Source: Burkholderia sp. USMB20
GTDB taxonomy: Bacteria > Pseudomonadota > Gammaproteobacteria > Burkholderiales > Burkholderiaceae
Reading direction: 5' to 3'
DNA length: 64,000 nt
Assembly (NCBI RefSeq): GCF_000949135.2
Contig: NZ_JTAN02000012.1
Location: forward strand, 496,001 to 560,000
Shown here: positions 28,473 to 40,161 of the stretch, piece by piece
How the letters are laid out: every line of letters begins with the position of its first letter
Numbering within the stretch: position 1 is the first letter of the stretch
Position numbers and translations under genes: made by a program
The notes under the pieces: generated by a model
The model's input: the letters and a program-made list of their open reading frames with translations, nothing else
What the model was told of the DNA's origin: nothing
Databases searched by the model: none

Positions 28473-30584
28473 TTACTTCACTTTCGCGTTGATCACGGCT
28501 TCCGACACGTTCGCCGGCGTTTCCGCGTAGTGCTTGAACTCCATCGTGTACGTCGCACGGCCTTGCGTCGCCGAGCGCAGCGACGTCGAATAGCCGAACA
28601 TTTCCGCGAGCGGCACCTCGGCGCGCACCAGCTTGCCGCCGCCGCCCGCGATGTCTTCCATCCCCTGCACGATGCCGCGCCGGCTCGACAGGTCGCCCAT
28701 CACGTTGCCCATGAAGTCCTCGGGCGTCTCGACCTCGACGGCCATCATCGGCTCGAGCAGCACCGGCTTGGCCTTGCGCATCGCTTCCTTGAACGCCATC
28801 GAGCCGGCCATCCGGAACGCGTTTTCGTTCGAGTCGACGTCGTGGTACGAGCCGAACGTCAGGTGCACCTTCACGTCGACCACCGGGTAGCCCGCGAGCA
28901 CGCCGCTCTTCAGCGTCTCGGTGATGCCCTTGTCGACGGCCGGGATGAATTCGCGCGGAATCACGCCGCCCTTGATCTCGTCGAGGAACTCGTAGCCCTT
29001 GCCGGGGTTCGGCTCCAGCGTGATCACCGCGTGCCCGTACTGGCCGCGCCCGCCCGACTGCTTGACGAACTTGCCCTCGACATCGGATGCCGTCGTGCGC
29101 ACCGTTTCGCGATACGCGACCTGCGGCTTGCCGACCGTCGCCTCGACGCCGAACTCGCGCTTCATCCGGTCGACCAAGATTTCGAGGTGCAGCTCGCCCA
29201 TCCCCGAAATGATCGTCTGGCCGGATTCCTCGTCGGTCTGCACGCGGAACGACGGATCTTCCTGCGCGAGACGGTTCAGCGCGAGGCCCATCTTCTCCTG
29301 GTCGGCCTTCGTCTTCGGCTCGACGGCCTGCGAGATCACCGGCTCCGGGAATTCCATCTTCTCGAGGATGATCGGCTTGGCCGGATCGCACAGCGTGTCG
29401 CCCGTCGTCGCTTCCTTCAGGCCCACTGCCGCTGCGATGTCGCCCGCGCGCACTTCCTTGATTTCCTTGCGCTCGTTCGCGTGCATCTGCAGGATCCGGC
29501 CGAGCCGCTCCTTCTTGTCCTTCGTCGCGTTCAGCACCGTGTCGCCCGATTCGACGACGCCCGAATACACGCGGAAGAAGATCAGCTGGCCGACGAACGG
29601 ATCGGTCATGATCTTGAACGCGAGCGACGAGAACGGCTCGTCGTCGCTCGGGTGACGTTCGGCCGGCTTCTCCGGATCGTGGAAGTCGTGACCGAGGATG
29701 GCCGGCACGTCGACCGGCGACGGCAGGTAGTCGATCACCGCGTCGAGCATCGCCTGCACGCCCTTGTTCTTGAACGCGCTGCCGCACAGCATCGGCACGA
29801 TCTCGTTGGCGATCGTGCGCTGGCGCAGCGCGGCCTTGATCTCGTCCTCGGTCAGCGATTCATGGTCGTGCAGGTACTTCTCGAGCAGTTCCTCGCTGGC
29901 TTCCGCGGCGGCCTCGACCATCTTCTCGCGCCATTCGTGCGCGAGCTCGACGAGATTCGCGGGGATGTCTTCGTACGTGAACTTCACGCCCTGGCTTTCG
30001 TCGTCCCAGACGATCGCCTTCATCTTCACGAGATCGACGACGCCCTGGAAATGATCTTCCGCGCCGATCGGAATCTGGATCGGCACGGCGACGCCCTTCA
30101 GGCGCTCGCCGATCTGGCGCTGCACGCGGAAGAAGTCCGCGCCGATGCGGTCCATCTTGTTGACGAACGCGATGCGCGGCACCTTGTACTTGTTCGCCTG
30201 GCGCCATACGGTTTCGGACTGCGGCTGCACGCCGCCGACCGAGTCGTAGACCATGCACGCGCCGTCGAGCACGCGCATCGAGCGCTCGACCTCGATCGTG
30301 AAGTCGACGTGCCCGGGCGTGTCGATGATGTTGATCCGGTGTTCGGGGTAGTTGCCGGCCATGCCTTTCCAGAAGGCCGTGGTCGCAGCCGACGTGATCG
30401 TGATGCCGCGTTCCTGCTCCTGCTCCATCCAGTCCATCGTGGCCGCGCCGTCGTGCACTTCACCGATCTTGTGGCTCACGCCGGTGTAAAACAGGATGCG
30501 CTCGGTCGTCGTGGTCTTGCCGGCATCGATGTGAGCGCTGATCCCGATATTGCGATAGCGCTCGATGGGGGTTTTGCGGGGCAC
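28473..30584 (-). CDS. fusA: Translation elongation factor G (stand-alone copy)
   Basis: EF-G drives ribosomal translocation with GTP. The 703-aa protein has G1 HIDAGKTT (near residue 18), the switch-I segment [15 protein letters not shown]3 DTPGHVDF and G4 NKMDR, then complete domains II-V ending in AVINAKVK. It starts with GTG at 30584 behind a perfect AGGAGG; the frame is open upstream but without homology. It is not accompanied by rpsL, rpsG or tuf, so it is likely the second fusA of the genome. It is close to canonical EF-G, without the gaps typical of the ribosome-recycling EF-G2 type. Confidence 0.95.
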   Translation of the reverse strand: MPRKTPIERYRNIGISAHIDAGKTTTTERILFYTGVSHKIGEVHDGAATMDWMEQEQERGITITSAATTAFWKGMAGNYPEHRINIIDTPGHVDFTIEVERSMRVLDGACMVYDSVGGVQPQSETVWRQANKYKVPRIAFVNKMDRIGADFFRVQRQIGERLKGVAVPIQIPIGAEDHFQGVVDLVKMKAIVWDDESQGVKFTYEDIPANLVELAHEWREKMVEAAAEASEELLEKYLHDHESLTEDEIKAALRQRTIANEIVPMLCGSAFKNKGVQAMLDAVIDYLPSPVDVPAILGHDFHDPEKPAERHPSDDEPFSSLAFKIMTDPFVGQLIFFRVYSGVVESGDTVLNATKDKKERLGRILQMHANERKEIKEVRAGDIAAAVGLKEATTGDTLCDPAKPIILEKMEFPEPVISQAVEPKTKADQEKMGLALNRLAQEDPSFRVQTDEESGQTIISGMGELHLEILVDRMKREFGVEATVGKPQVAYRETVRTTASDVEGKFVKQSGGRGQYGHAVITLEPNPGKGYEFLDEIKGGVIPREFIPAVDKGITETLKSGVLAGYPVVDVKVHLTFGSYHDVDSNENAFRMAGSMAFKEAMRKAKPVLLEPMMAVEVETPEDFMGNVMGDLSSRRGIVQGMEDIAGGGGKLVRAEVPLAEMFGYSTSLRSATQGRATYTMEFKHYAETPANVSEAVINAKVK

Positions 30585-30734
30585 GTGAACCTCCTGGTGG
30601 TTCGGATCGTAAGCGGGACGGCGGCGCCGGCCCGGGCTGAAACAAGCGAGATTTAAAGCATAGCGCTTGTCCGTGGCTTTTGCAGATGCGGGCAAGGTGC
30701 GCCGTATCAAGGCGGCCGCGGCCGCCGGCCGGCG

Positions 30735-30772
30735 AAAAAAAAGCCGGCGCCCAACAAGCAGGGCGGCCGGCT
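30735..30772 (-). terminator. Terminator after the DUF192 gene
   Basis: AGCCGGC-GCCC pairs with GGGC-GGCCGGCT with one bulge; the minus strand ends in eight T. Confidence 0.75.
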
Positions 30773-30807
30773 GCGGTCGATGCGCGGCGGTGCCGCGGCG
30801 ATGGCGA

Positions 30808-31308
30808 TTACTGGGCCTTGGGCAGCCCGTCGAGCTTCATGCCCGGCTTGATGCCTTTCGCCGCGAACCAGCCCTTGCTCATTTCGAGCGCATAGACGCC
30901 GTTGTTGCGCGGGCAGTGGTTGTCGGTCGTCTCGGCCTTCATCTCGTCGATGTCGGTGATCGTGCCGTCCGCGCGGACGAACGCGATCGACAGCGGGATC
31001 AGCGTGTTCTTCATCCAGAAGCAGTGCACGGCGTTCTCGTTGAACACGAACAGCATGCCTTCGTTCGGCGCGAGCTGCGACCGGTACATCAGCCCCTGTT
31101 CGCGATCGGCGTCGTTCGCGGCGACGGCCGCGTCGATCACGTACATGCCGGCGCGCAGCTTCACGCGCGGGAACTCGCCCGGCTGCTTGGCGCCGGGCGG
31201 CATCTGGGCGTGGGCGGTCTGCATGCCGAGTGCGAGGACGGCGAGCGCGGCGGGAAACACGGCGGCGCGCGCAAGGCGGCCGAGCGACGGGCGCAGGGAG
31301 AATCGCAC
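30808..31308 (-). CDS. DUF192 family exported protein
   Basis: A 166-aa protein. An N-terminal signal peptide ([20 protein letters not shown], cleavage after AHA) is followed by a DUF192 domain with [34 protein letters not shown] and [17 protein letters not shown]. Family function is not established. GTG at 31308 is the start because TAGGAG lies 7 bases upstream. It is the gene immediately upstream of fusA on the same strand, but each has its own terminator. Confidence 0.88.
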   Translation of the reverse strand: MRFSLRPSLGRLARAAVFPAALAVLALGMQTAHAQMPPGAKQPGEFPRVKLRAGMYVIDAAVAANDADREQGLMYRSQLAPNEGMLFVFNENAVHCFWMKNTLIPLSIAFVRADGTITDIDEMKAETTDNHCPRNNGVYALEMSKGWFAAKGIKPGMKLDGLPKAQ

Positions 31309-31368
31309 AGCAGGGCTCCTATCGGGAAAACGAGACCCGCATGGTACGCGAAGCGCGCCGGCGGGCAC

Positions 31369-31407
31369 AAAAAAGAAAAAGGCAGATCGCCTCGCGGTGA
31401 TCTGCCT
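31369..31407 (-). terminator. Terminator of the small Ala/Lys/His-rich gene
   Basis: AGGCAGATC (31380-31388) pairs with GATCTGCCT (31399-31407); on the minus strand a T-rich tail follows. Confidence 0.8.
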
Positions 31408-31468
31408 TTCAACGCCGTAAGAACGGCAAGACTGCGTGTTCTTGACTGCGTTATTACAAACAGCTTGC

Positions 31469-31681
31469 TTAGTTCGAAGCAGCTGCCGGTGCTTCGGCTT
31501 CGCTAGCTGCCTTCTTAGCTGCGTGGTGCTTCTTCTTTGCGTGGTGCTTCTTGGCAGCGTGCTTTGCCGGTGCCGAAGCAGCTGCCGGAGCAGCAGCCGA
31601 AGCAGCTTCCGGAGCCGAAGCTTGTGCGAATGCTGCCGTTGCGAAGAGGCCAGCGACCAGAGCGGCGATCAGTTTGTTCAT
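31469..31681 (-). CDS. Small exported Ala/Lys/His-rich protein
   Basis: A 70-aa protein. The signal peptide MNKLIAALVAGLFATAAFA is followed by a ~50-residue mature part made of Ala/Pro/Ser and a basic core AKKHHAKKKHH. The composition recalls acid-shock (Asr-like) proteins, but no clear repeat identity supports that name. GAGGAA sits 7 bases before the ATG, and a dedicated terminator follows, so it is a well-expressed monocistronic unit. Possible roles (metal or acid buffering, DNA or envelope binding) are speculation. Confidence 0.82.
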   Translation of the reverse strand: MNKLIAALVAGLFATAAFAQASAPEAASAAAPAAASAPAKHAAKKHHAKKKHHAAKKAASEAEAPAAASN

Positions 31682-31970
31682 GTTGTGTTCCTCAGCTTTA
31701 GTTAATTAACCAAATGACCCGGCAATAGGAGTCATGTCGTCTAACGGTGCCATCCACCTTTCGGTTGACAGACGCTTCGAGAAATTTCTCTTTGCGCTGC
31801 GGGCGCCGAATCGTATTCGAAGAAAACGTCGCTTTCGTGACGCAAACACGGAAATACCGGTTCGGCTGCCAATGCCGGATAGCTAAGGTTGGCATCTGCG
31901 TGGTTTAACGCACGATCTTCGCCGGCGGTTGACGAAAAAGATGACGAAAAATTCGCCCGTCGCGAATTCG
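31682..31970. other. Gap between the small exported gene and rluE
   Basis: 289 bases of lower G+C than the surroundings near 31700-31860. No gene supported; probably the promoter and leader of the 70-aa gene. Confidence 0.4.
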
Positions 31971-32549
31971 TCATTCGGCGCGCGTGAAACCGTCCCACGG
32001 GGCCCGCTGCGGCAGCGCGATTGTTTCGCCCGGTGCAATGCCGAGCGCGAATATGTCGAGCGCGCCGATGCGGACACGCACGAGACGCAAGGTCGGGAAG
32101 CCGATCGCGGCCGTCATCCGGCGCACCTGCCGGTTCTTGCCTTCGGTGATCGCGAGTTCGATCCACGTGGTCGGGATCGCGGCGCGATAGCGGATCGGCG
32201 GGTTGCGCGGCCACAGCGCCTCGGGCGGTTCGATGAATTCGGCGCGACACGGGCGCGTCACGTAGTCGCCGAGATCGACGCCGCGCGCGAGCGCCTTCAG
32301 GTCGGCCGGGCCCGGCGCGCCGTCGACCTGCGCCCAGTAGCGCTTGACGAGCTTGTGGCGCGGTTCGGCGATGCGCGCCTGCAGCGCGCCGTCGTCGGTG
32401 AGCAGCAGCAGGCCCTCGCTGTCCGCGTCGAGCCGGCCGGCCGGGTAGACGCCGGGCGTGGTTACCCAGTCGCCGAGCGACGGCCGCGTCTCGTGCGCGG
32501 AAAACTGGCAAATCGTGCCGAACGGCTTGTTGAGGGCGATCAGGGTCAT
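31971..32549 (-). CDS. rluE: Pseudouridine synthase, RsuA/RluE type
   Basis: A 192-aa enzyme that converts uridine to pseudouridine in rRNA. The catalytic motif [16 protein letters not shown] (Asp in GRLD, near residue 41) is typical of RsuA/RluB/E/F, and [19 protein letters not shown] is the conserved C-terminal motif. It lacks the N-terminal S4 domain, which with its length fits RluE (23S U2457 in E. coli). The start is [11 protein letters not shown] at 32549. It is divergent from icd. Confidence 0.9.
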   Translation of the reverse strand: MTLIALNKPFGTICQFSAHETRPSLGDWVTTPGVYPAGRLDADSEGLLLLTDDGALQARIAEPRHKLVKRYWAQVDGAPGPADLKALARGVDLGDYVTRPCRAEFIEPPEALWPRNPPIRYRAAIPTTWIELAITEGKNRQVRRMTAAIGFPTLRLVRVRIGALDIFALGIAPGETIALPQRAPWDGFTRAE

Positions 32550-32645
32550 GGCGGGGCGCTCGCCCGGCGTGCCGCGGGGCGGCGGGACGGGCGGTCTATG
32601 GCAAATGGCGGAATCTTAATGCATAATACGGAACGGCAAGTCCTC

Positions 32646-32661
32646 TGTCTTATATAAGACA
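32646..32661. promoter_or_regulatory. Perfect 16-bp palindrome between rluE and icd
   Basis: TGTCTTATATAAGACA is a perfect palindrome in an A/T-rich island, 164 bases before icd. It contains TATAAG, so it may overlap a -10 box. A dimeric regulator (GntR-like in style) is inferred, not shown. Confidence 0.55.
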
Positions 32662-32824
32662 TAAGGGAAGACTTGATACGCAGCGTCGCGCTTCGTGCCG
32701 CCGGCCCCGGTTGGGGCGCTAGAATAGCGGCTCGCTGTTGCCGTCACGAAGGTGGCAAGGCCACCTCGCCGCGCGCGCAGTTTCGACCAGCATCACCTGC
32801 TCAGCCACGTCACTGGAGTCGATC

Positions 32825-34081
32825 ATGCCGTATCAGCACATCAAGGTTCCGGAGGGCGGTGACAAGATCACCGTCAACAAGGACTTCTCGCTCAACGTTT
32901 CCGATCAGCCGATCATTCCCTACATCGAAGGCGACGGTACGGGCTTCGATATCACGCCGGTCATGATCAAGGTCGTCGACGCGGCGGTCGCGCATGCCTA
33001 CAAGGGCAAGCGCAAGATTCACTGGATGGAGATCTTCGCGGGCGAGAAGGCGACCAAGGTGTACGGTCCGGACGTGTGGCTGCCGGACGAGACGCTGCAG
33101 GTGCTGAAGGAATACGTGGTGTCGATCAAGGGGCCGCTCACGACCCCGGTCGGCGGCGGCATCCGTTCGCTGAACGTCGCGCTGCGCCAGGAACTCGACC
33201 TCTATGTCTGCCTGCGCCCGGTCCAGTATTTCAAGGGTGTGCCGTCGCCGGTGCGCGAGCCGCAAAAGATCGACATGGTGATCTTCCGCGAGAACTCGGA
33301 AGACATCTACGCGGGCATCGAATGGGCCGCGGGCTCCGAGCAGGCGAAGAAGGTCATCAAGTTCCTGCAGGAAGAGATGGGCGTGAAGAAGATCCGCTTC
33401 CCGGAAACCTCGGGGATCGGCGTCAAGCCCGTGTCGACCGAAGGCACCGAGCGTCTCGTGCGCAAGGCGATCCAGTACGCGATCGACAACGATCGCAAGT
33501 CGGTCACGCTGGTGCACAAGGGCAACATCATGAAGTTCACGGAAGGCCTGTTCCGTGACGCCGGCTATGCGCTCGCGCAGAAGGAATTCGGCGGCGAGCT
33601 GATCGACGGCGGCCCGTGGATGCGCGTGAAGAACCCGAAGACGGGCAACGAGATCGTCATCAAGGATTCGATCGCCGACGCGTTCCTGCAGCAGATCCTG
33701 CTGCGTCCGGCCGAATACGACGTGATCGCGACGCTGAACCTGAACGGCGACTACATCTCCGACGCACTGGCCGCGCAGGTCGGCGGCATCGGGATCGCGC
33801 CGGGCGCGAACCTGTCGGATTCGGTCGCGATGTTCGAGGCGACCCACGGCACGGCGCCGAAGTACGCGGGCAAGGATTACGTGAACCCCGGTTCCGAGAT
33901 CCTGTCGGCGGAAATGATGCTGCGCCACCTCGGCTGGACGGAAGCGGCCGACACGATCATCGCCGCGATGGAGAAGTCGATCCTGCAGAAGCGCGTCACG
34001 TACGACTTCGCGCGTCTGATGGAAGGCGCGACGCAGGTGTCGTGCTCCGGCTTCGGCGAAGTGCTGATCGAGAACATGTAA
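32825..34081 (+). CDS. icd: Isocitrate dehydrogenase [NADP], homodimeric type
   Basis: This TCA-cycle enzyme makes 2-oxoglutarate from isocitrate. The 418-aa protein has [13 protein letters not shown] near the N-terminus, the substrate loop [15 protein letters not shown] whose Ser is the AceK phosphorylation site in E. coli, IVFREN-like [14 protein letters not shown], and the NADP-site [13 protein letters not shown]. The ATG at 32825 gives the family N-terminus [12 protein letters not shown]; the open frame before it is not similar. It is followed by its own terminator and then by an unrelated monomeric isocitrate dehydrogenase. Confidence 0.97.
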   Translation: MPYQHIKVPEGGDKITVNKDFSLNVSDQPIIPYIEGDGTGFDITPVMIKVVDAAVAHAYKGKRKIHWMEIFAGEKATKVYGPDVWLPDETLQVLKEYVVSIKGPLTTPVGGGIRSLNVALRQELDLYVCLRPVQYFKGVPSPVREPQKIDMVIFRENSEDIYAGIEWAAGSEQAKKVIKFLQEEMGVKKIRFPETSGIGVKPVSTEGTERLVRKAIQYAIDNDRKSVTLVHKGNIMKFTEGLFRDAGYALAQKEFGGELIDGGPWMRVKNPKTGNEIVIKDSIADAFLQQILLRPAEYDVIATLNLNGDYISDALAAQVGGIGIAPGANLSDSVAMFEATHGTAPKYAGKDYVNPGSEILSAEMMLRHLGWTEAADTIIAAMEKSILQKRVTYDFARLMEGATQVSCSGFGEVLIENM

Positions 34082-34114
34082 GTCCCTTCCGGGGCAGGCC
34101 GGCGGACCGCCGGC

Positions 34115-34148
34115 CGCCCCGGCGCCTACTGCCGGCGCCGGGGCGTTT
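34115..34148 (+). terminator. icd terminator
   Basis: A 12-bp perfect stem (34115-34126 with 34134-34145) followed by TTTC; the T-tract is short. Confidence 0.65.
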
Positions 34149-34237
34149 CATGAACGGCAGGTTTGTTGGCAGGGCGGTCCGGCATGCGGGCCGCGGCGCC
34201 GCGATGCGGCCCGGGTGCCCTGCAAGGTAGAACATGA

Positions 34238-36589
<2,352 letters not shown>

Positions 36590-36672
36590 CGCCGGCCGCG
36601 CCACCGCGCGCGCCCTGGCAACGGCGGCAGCCGACGCGGCGGGCCTGGCGGCTCGCCGTCCCGCCGACAATG

Positions 36673-36703
36673 AAAACGCCCCGGTCGCCCGGGGCGTTTT
36701 TCG
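36673..36703 (+). terminator. Terminator of the monomeric isocitrate dehydrogenase gene
   Basis: AAAACGCCCCGG / CCGGGGCGTTTT, loop TCGC; A and T tracts on both sides mean it can also end the convergent 74-aa gene. Confidence 0.88.
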
Positions 36704-36718
36704 TTGCAGGCGTACCAT

Positions 36719-36943
36719 TCAGACGTGAACGATTTCCCATTCGGCGATTTCGTGCGGCACTTCGAGCGTGGCCGTATCCAGTTCGGACGGCTGTTCGCAG
36801 TCGCCGCGGGAGATGTGGTCGGCTGCCACTTCCGGGCACGAGAACGCGCCGAGCGAGGCGTTGCCGAACGTCGCTTCCCAGCCGCCGTTTGCCGGCAGGA
36901 TGTAGAACGACCCGAGCGCTGAACCAAAGCGAAATCCCTTCAT
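36719..36943 (-). CDS. Small hypothetical protein (74 aa)
   Basis: I do not recognise a family. The 74-aa protein begins MKGFRFGSALGSFYILPANGG, has one cysteine-aspartate-glutamate-rich middle and an acidic C-terminus ending EIAEWEIVHV. No signal peptide or membrane helix. GGGAG lies 7 bases before the ATG, codon use is like that of the neighbours, and a terminator follows, so it is probably real. Cytoplasmic, function unknown. Confidence 0.7.
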   Translation of the reverse strand: MKGFRFGSALGSFYILPANGGWEATFGNASLGAFSCPEVAADHISRGDCEQPSELDTATLEVPHEIAEWEIVHV

Positions 36944-37634
36944 TTCCGTTCTCCCTTTCTGATCACAAGCGATTCTGGTGTGCCGCCCGCCGGCGCGTCC
37001 GGCTGTGGCCCGACTGGCTGCTTGCGCCGGGTTCCGTATCGAACGTCGTGGCGAAGCGTCAGTGCATGGAACAAAGTCTACGTCCGCGAGCGCGCTCGAT
37101 GGTGCGCGTAGAACGCTTTCTCGAAACAAAAATTCTCCTTTTAAAACAATGTGATATTTCGTGTGTTTTGTATTGCGGAATGATTTTTGGCATCGCGAAA
37201 CAGCGAATTTGTGCCGTGCACCACGAATTTTTATAAAGCAGAGACTTGTTCCACATCGTGAAAAATCGAGGGGTTCAGGCAAAGAGGGCGCGCGACGCGT
37301 TGATGACGCGATGCGCAGCGGCAGCAAATGCCTTCGATCGCGCGTGACCAAAGCGGGTGAGGCAAGGCGTCGATCGGCCCGGCCGGCGCGAGGGCAGCGG
37401 GGCCCGCGGCGTCATTCGATGAGCGAAAACGCGGCCCGCGCGGCGCGCGAATCGTCGGGCCGGCCGCGTCGTGCGGCGTATCGACGCTCGCGCGGTGTCG
37501 CGGCGTTTCGACCGAGTGCTGCGGTTATGATGACGCGGGCATCGGATTGCGCGTCGCACGGGCGCTACCCCGTGCCGGCACGCGCGCAGGTCGAGACGGC
37601 CGCGCGATGCAGCACGAATAACGAGGAACGATTG
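36944..37634. other. 691-bp intergenic region before the multicopper oxidase
   Basis: Holds an A/T-rich patch at about 37120-37260, strikingly different from the ~67% G+C around it, then GC-rich DNA with no family-like coding. The oxidase frame is open upstream to 37161, but that translation looks like noise. The patch probably contains promoters for one or both divergent genes. Confidence 0.5.
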
Positions 37635-39233
37635 ATGATACGGAGAACCTTCCTGTCGCACGCCATCGGTGTCGCGGCCGCTTCGCTGTTTGCGCGCGCC
37701 GCATGGGCGCAGCATGCCGGTCACGCGGGCATGGCCGGCATGGATCAGATGGACGACATGCCGGGCATGTCGGGAATGGCGGACCACGCGCAGCACGCGA
37801 AGCCGGCGCCGGCCGCGCTCGCCGCGGCCGATGCGCTGCCGGCCGGCACGCCGCTCGCGTCGCTGCGCACCCTGGCAAACGAAAGCCGCGAACCCGGCAC
37901 GTTCCGCGCGACGCTGGTCGCGCAGCCGGTCGCGCGTCCGATGCTGCACGGTGCGCGTCCGACGACGTTCTGGCAGTTCGGCACGGACACGCAAGGGCCC
38001 GTTGTCGGCCCGCTGATCGACGTGCGCGAGGGCGACACGGTCGAGATCCGCTTCGTGAACAAACTGCCGCAACCGTCGACGATCCACTGGCACGGGCTGC
38101 CGGTGCCGCCCGACCAGGACGGCAATCCGTCCGATCCGGTCGCGCCGGGCGCGTCGCATGTGTACCGCTTCACGCTGCCGAAGGGCAGCGCCGGCACCTA
38201 CTGGTATCACCCCCATCCGCACATGATGACGGCCGAACAGGTATTCCGCGGGCTTGCGGGGCCCTTCATCGTGCGCGCCGCCGACGACCCGCTCGCCGGC
38301 TGGCCCGAGCGCAACCTGTTCGTATCCGACCTGAAGCTCGCGCGCGACGGCACGATCCCGCCGAACGACATGATGGACTGGATGAACGGCCGCGAAGGCC
38401 AGTTCGTGCTGGTCAACGGGGCGCGCCGGCCGCGGATCGACGTCGCGAGCGACGAGCGCTGGCGCGTGTGGAACGCATGCAGCGCGCGCTACCTGCGCGT
38501 CGCATTCGACGACGGTCGCGCGTTCGAGCAGGTCGGCACCGACGGCGGGTTGTTCGACGCGCCGCGCCGCGCGACGTCGCTGCTGCTCGCGCCGGGCGAG
38601 CGTGCGGAACTGCTGGTGCGCGCCGGCGACCGCGCGTCACGCGCGGTGCTGCAGGCGGCCGAGTACGACCGCCGCAAGATGGCAATGTCGCACGACGGCG
38701 GCCACGGCAGCCTGCCGCCGGATCCGGCGCTGGCGCTCGCCGATGTCGCGTTCGCGCCTGCAGCGGCGCGCGCGCTGCCGGCGACGCTGCGCATGGTGCC
38801 CGCGCTCGGCGAGCCGGTCGCGCAGAAGACGATCGAGTTCGGCGAAAAGATGGACATGGACGCGATGATGAAAGGGCCGGCACACGGCCGCCCGGCGGGG
38901 ATGCGCTTCATGATCAACGGTGCGACCTACGCGCCGCATCGCACGACGCTGACCAGCCGCCGCGGCGACGTCGAGCGCTGGACCCTGCGCAACGCCACCG
39001 ACATGGATCACCCGTTCCACTTGCATGGCACGCAATTCCAGGTGATCGAGCGCGCGTCGGACGGCACACGCACGAGCGAACCGTTCCGCGCATGGCGCGA
39101 TACCGTCAACGTGCGCCGCGGCGAGACCGTGACGCTACTCGTCACGCAAGACATGCCCGGCGAGCGCATGTTTCATTGCCACATTCTCGAACACGAGGAT
39201 CTCGGCATGATGGGCACGCTGAAGGTCGTGTAA
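37635..39233 (+). CDS. Multicopper oxidase (laccase-like), Tat-exported
   Basis: A 532-aa periplasmic multicopper oxidase. The N-terminus MIRRTFLSHAIGVAAASLFARAAWA is a twin-arginine-type signal. A His/Met-rich stretch follows (HAGHAGMAGMDQMDDMPGM), then three cupredoxin domains with all four copper motifs: HWHGLPVPP, YWYHPHPH, HPFHLHGTQFQV and FHCHILEHEDLGMMG. The methionine after the last motif suits a type-1 axial ligand. Such enzymes oxidise Cu(I), phenols or metals; the Met-rich part suggests a copper-tolerance role (inference). GAGGAA precedes the ATG at 37635. No copper-efflux genes are adjacent. Confidence 0.93.
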   Translation: MIRRTFLSHAIGVAAASLFARAAWAQHAGHAGMAGMDQMDDMPGMSGMADHAQHAKPAPAALAAADALPAGTPLASLRTLANESREPGTFRATLVAQPVARPMLHGARPTTFWQFGTDTQGPVVGPLIDVREGDTVEIRFVNKLPQPSTIHWHGLPVPPDQDGNPSDPVAPGASHVYRFTLPKGSAGTYWYHPHPHMMTAEQVFRGLAGPFIVRAADDPLAGWPERNLFVSDLKLARDGTIPPNDMMDWMNGREGQFVLVNGARRPRIDVASDERWRVWNACSARYLRVAFDDGRAFEQVGTDGGLFDAPRRATSLLLAPGERAELLVRAGDRASRAVLQAAEYDRRKMAMSHDGGHGSLPPDPALALADVAFAPAAARALPATLRMVPALGEPVAQKTIEFGEKMDMDAMMKGPAHGRPAGMRFMINGATYAPHRTTLTSRRGDVERWTLRNATDMDHPFHLHGTQFQVIERASDGTRTSEPFRAWRDTVNVRRGETVTLLVTQDMPGERMFHCHILEHEDLGMMGTLKVV

Positions 39234-39323
39234 CGGATATCGAATATGTTTCACGCGCATGACGGCATTCGATCTGCGCGTGCGACAAGACAATACGTGT
39301 TCGATTATCGGGATTGAACGAAA

Positions 39324-39357
39324 AGGCCGGCCAATCGAATTAACGAGTGGCCGGCCT
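39324..39357. other. Perfect 10-bp stem hairpin between the oxidase and cspA
   Basis: AGGCCGGCCA pairs with TGGCCGGCCT across a 14-base A/T-rich loop. It is followed on the minus strand by TTTTCG only, so it is a weak terminator at best. Confidence 0.5.
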
Positions 39358-39358
39358 G

Positions 39359-39391
39359 AAAAAAAAGAAACCCGGCGCAATGCCGGGTTTC
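39359..39391 (-). terminator. cspA terminator
   Basis: GAAACCCGGC / GCCGGGTTTC (39367-39376 with 39382-39391), followed on the minus strand by eight T. Confidence 0.9.
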
Positions 39392-39411
39392 TTCGTCTGA
39401 TATCCGGTGCC

Positions 39412-39615
39412 TTACGCGGCCTGGATGTTCGACGCTTGCTTGCCCTTCGGCCCTTGAACGACCTCGAAGCTCACCTTCTGGCCTTCCTTCAGGGTCTTGA
39501 AGCCCTGCATGTTGATGGCCGAGAAGTGCGCAAACAGATCTTCACCGCCCTCGTCGGGAGTGATGAAACCGAAGCCCTTCGCGTCGTTGAACCACTTAAC
39601 GATACCAGTTGCCAT
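39412..39615 (-). CDS. cspA: Cold-shock protein, CspA family
   Basis: A 67-aa single OB-fold nucleic-acid chaperone. RNP1 is KGFGFITPD and RNP2 is DLFAHFSAI, both intact, and the chain is [14 protein letters not shown]... as in CspA. It is monocistronic with a strong promoter at 39768-39796, leaving a ~146-nt leader; long leaders are a hallmark of cold-inducible csp mRNAs, so cold or growth-phase control at the mRNA level is plausible. It cannot be told from sequence whether this paralogue is cold-induced. Confidence 0.95.
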   Translation of the reverse strand: MATGIVKWFNDAKGFGFITPDEGGEDLFAHFSAINMQGFKTLKEGQKVSFEVVQGPKGKQASNIQAA

Positions 39616-39767
39616 TTCCTACTTCCCCTGTCACACAGTCGCTGCTACTTACCACGAGCACGCTCGAAAAGCTAAACGACCGGAAAATACAGCCGTTCCC
39701 CCCTCACAAGCTCACCTTCGGCCTCTTTCATTTCGCCAACCGGCGAGTTGAAAAAAGTGCCAGCTTG

Positions 39768-39796
39768 ATTGTTGGCGCTCTTTATTTGAGTGTCAA
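39768..39796 (-). promoter_or_regulatory. cspA promoter
   Basis: On the minus strand a perfect TTGACA (39796-39791), 17 bases, then AACAAT (39773-39768). Predicted start near 39761. Confidence 0.7.
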
Positions 39797-39890
39797 GGGG
39801 AATTTTTAGACGTTTAGAGGGACGTTGTAAAGAACCCATTTTCAGGGTTTTTCCGGCTTTGCTTTGCAGCATCCCGTCGAGCGCGCGGAC

Positions 39891-40056
39891 TTGAAAAGAC
39901 GCATAATCGGCTCATATACCAGGCTCGAGTGACACGCGATCGAGTCGTCCCGGCTTGTGGGATACTGGACGCGGATGCGACGTCCGGTGCAGTTTCCCCC
40001 TGACGGTTCGTGTTCCGCGCCACGTGTGAAAGCCGGCACCGCAGCCGGCTTTCGTA
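39891..40056 (+). ncRNA. Candidate intergenic small RNA between cspA and clpS
   Basis: TTGAAA (39891-39896) and TATACC (39915-39920), 18 bases apart, could start a transcript near 39927. A perfect 10-bp hairpin GAAAGCCGGC / GCCGGCTTTC (40028-40037 with 40044-40053) could end it, although its T-tail is short. The ~130-nt interval has no ORF that looks real and contains another small stem (GGACG / CGTCC). This is speculative. Confidence 0.3.
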
Positions 40057-40127
40057 TGGTGCGAAGACGATCGCGGGTCGTCGGGAACCAGGGAGGGCAC
40101 CGGCCGGTCGGTCGGGTAACGGCAGGA

Positions 40128-40155
40128 TTGCGGGCCTGTCCGAGTTGTTTAGAAT
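40128..40155 (+). promoter_or_regulatory. clpS promoter giving a leaderless mRNA
   Basis: TTGCGG (40128-40133), 16 bases, TAGAAT (40150-40155). The expected start site falls on or next to the A of the ATG at 40162. Confidence 0.65.
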
Positions 40156-40161
40156 GGGTGT

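Noticed and set aside
27321..30656. A 1111-codon open frame on the plus strand opposite fusA and the nickel permease
   Set aside because: It is the shadow of high-GC codon bias in the real minus-strand genes; the translation is His/Arg/Asp-rich with no family likeness.
37161..37634. Extended N-terminus of the multicopper oxidase
   Set aside because: The Tat signal at 37635 would be internal; the extra 158 codons run through an A/T-rich intergenic patch and do not look coding.
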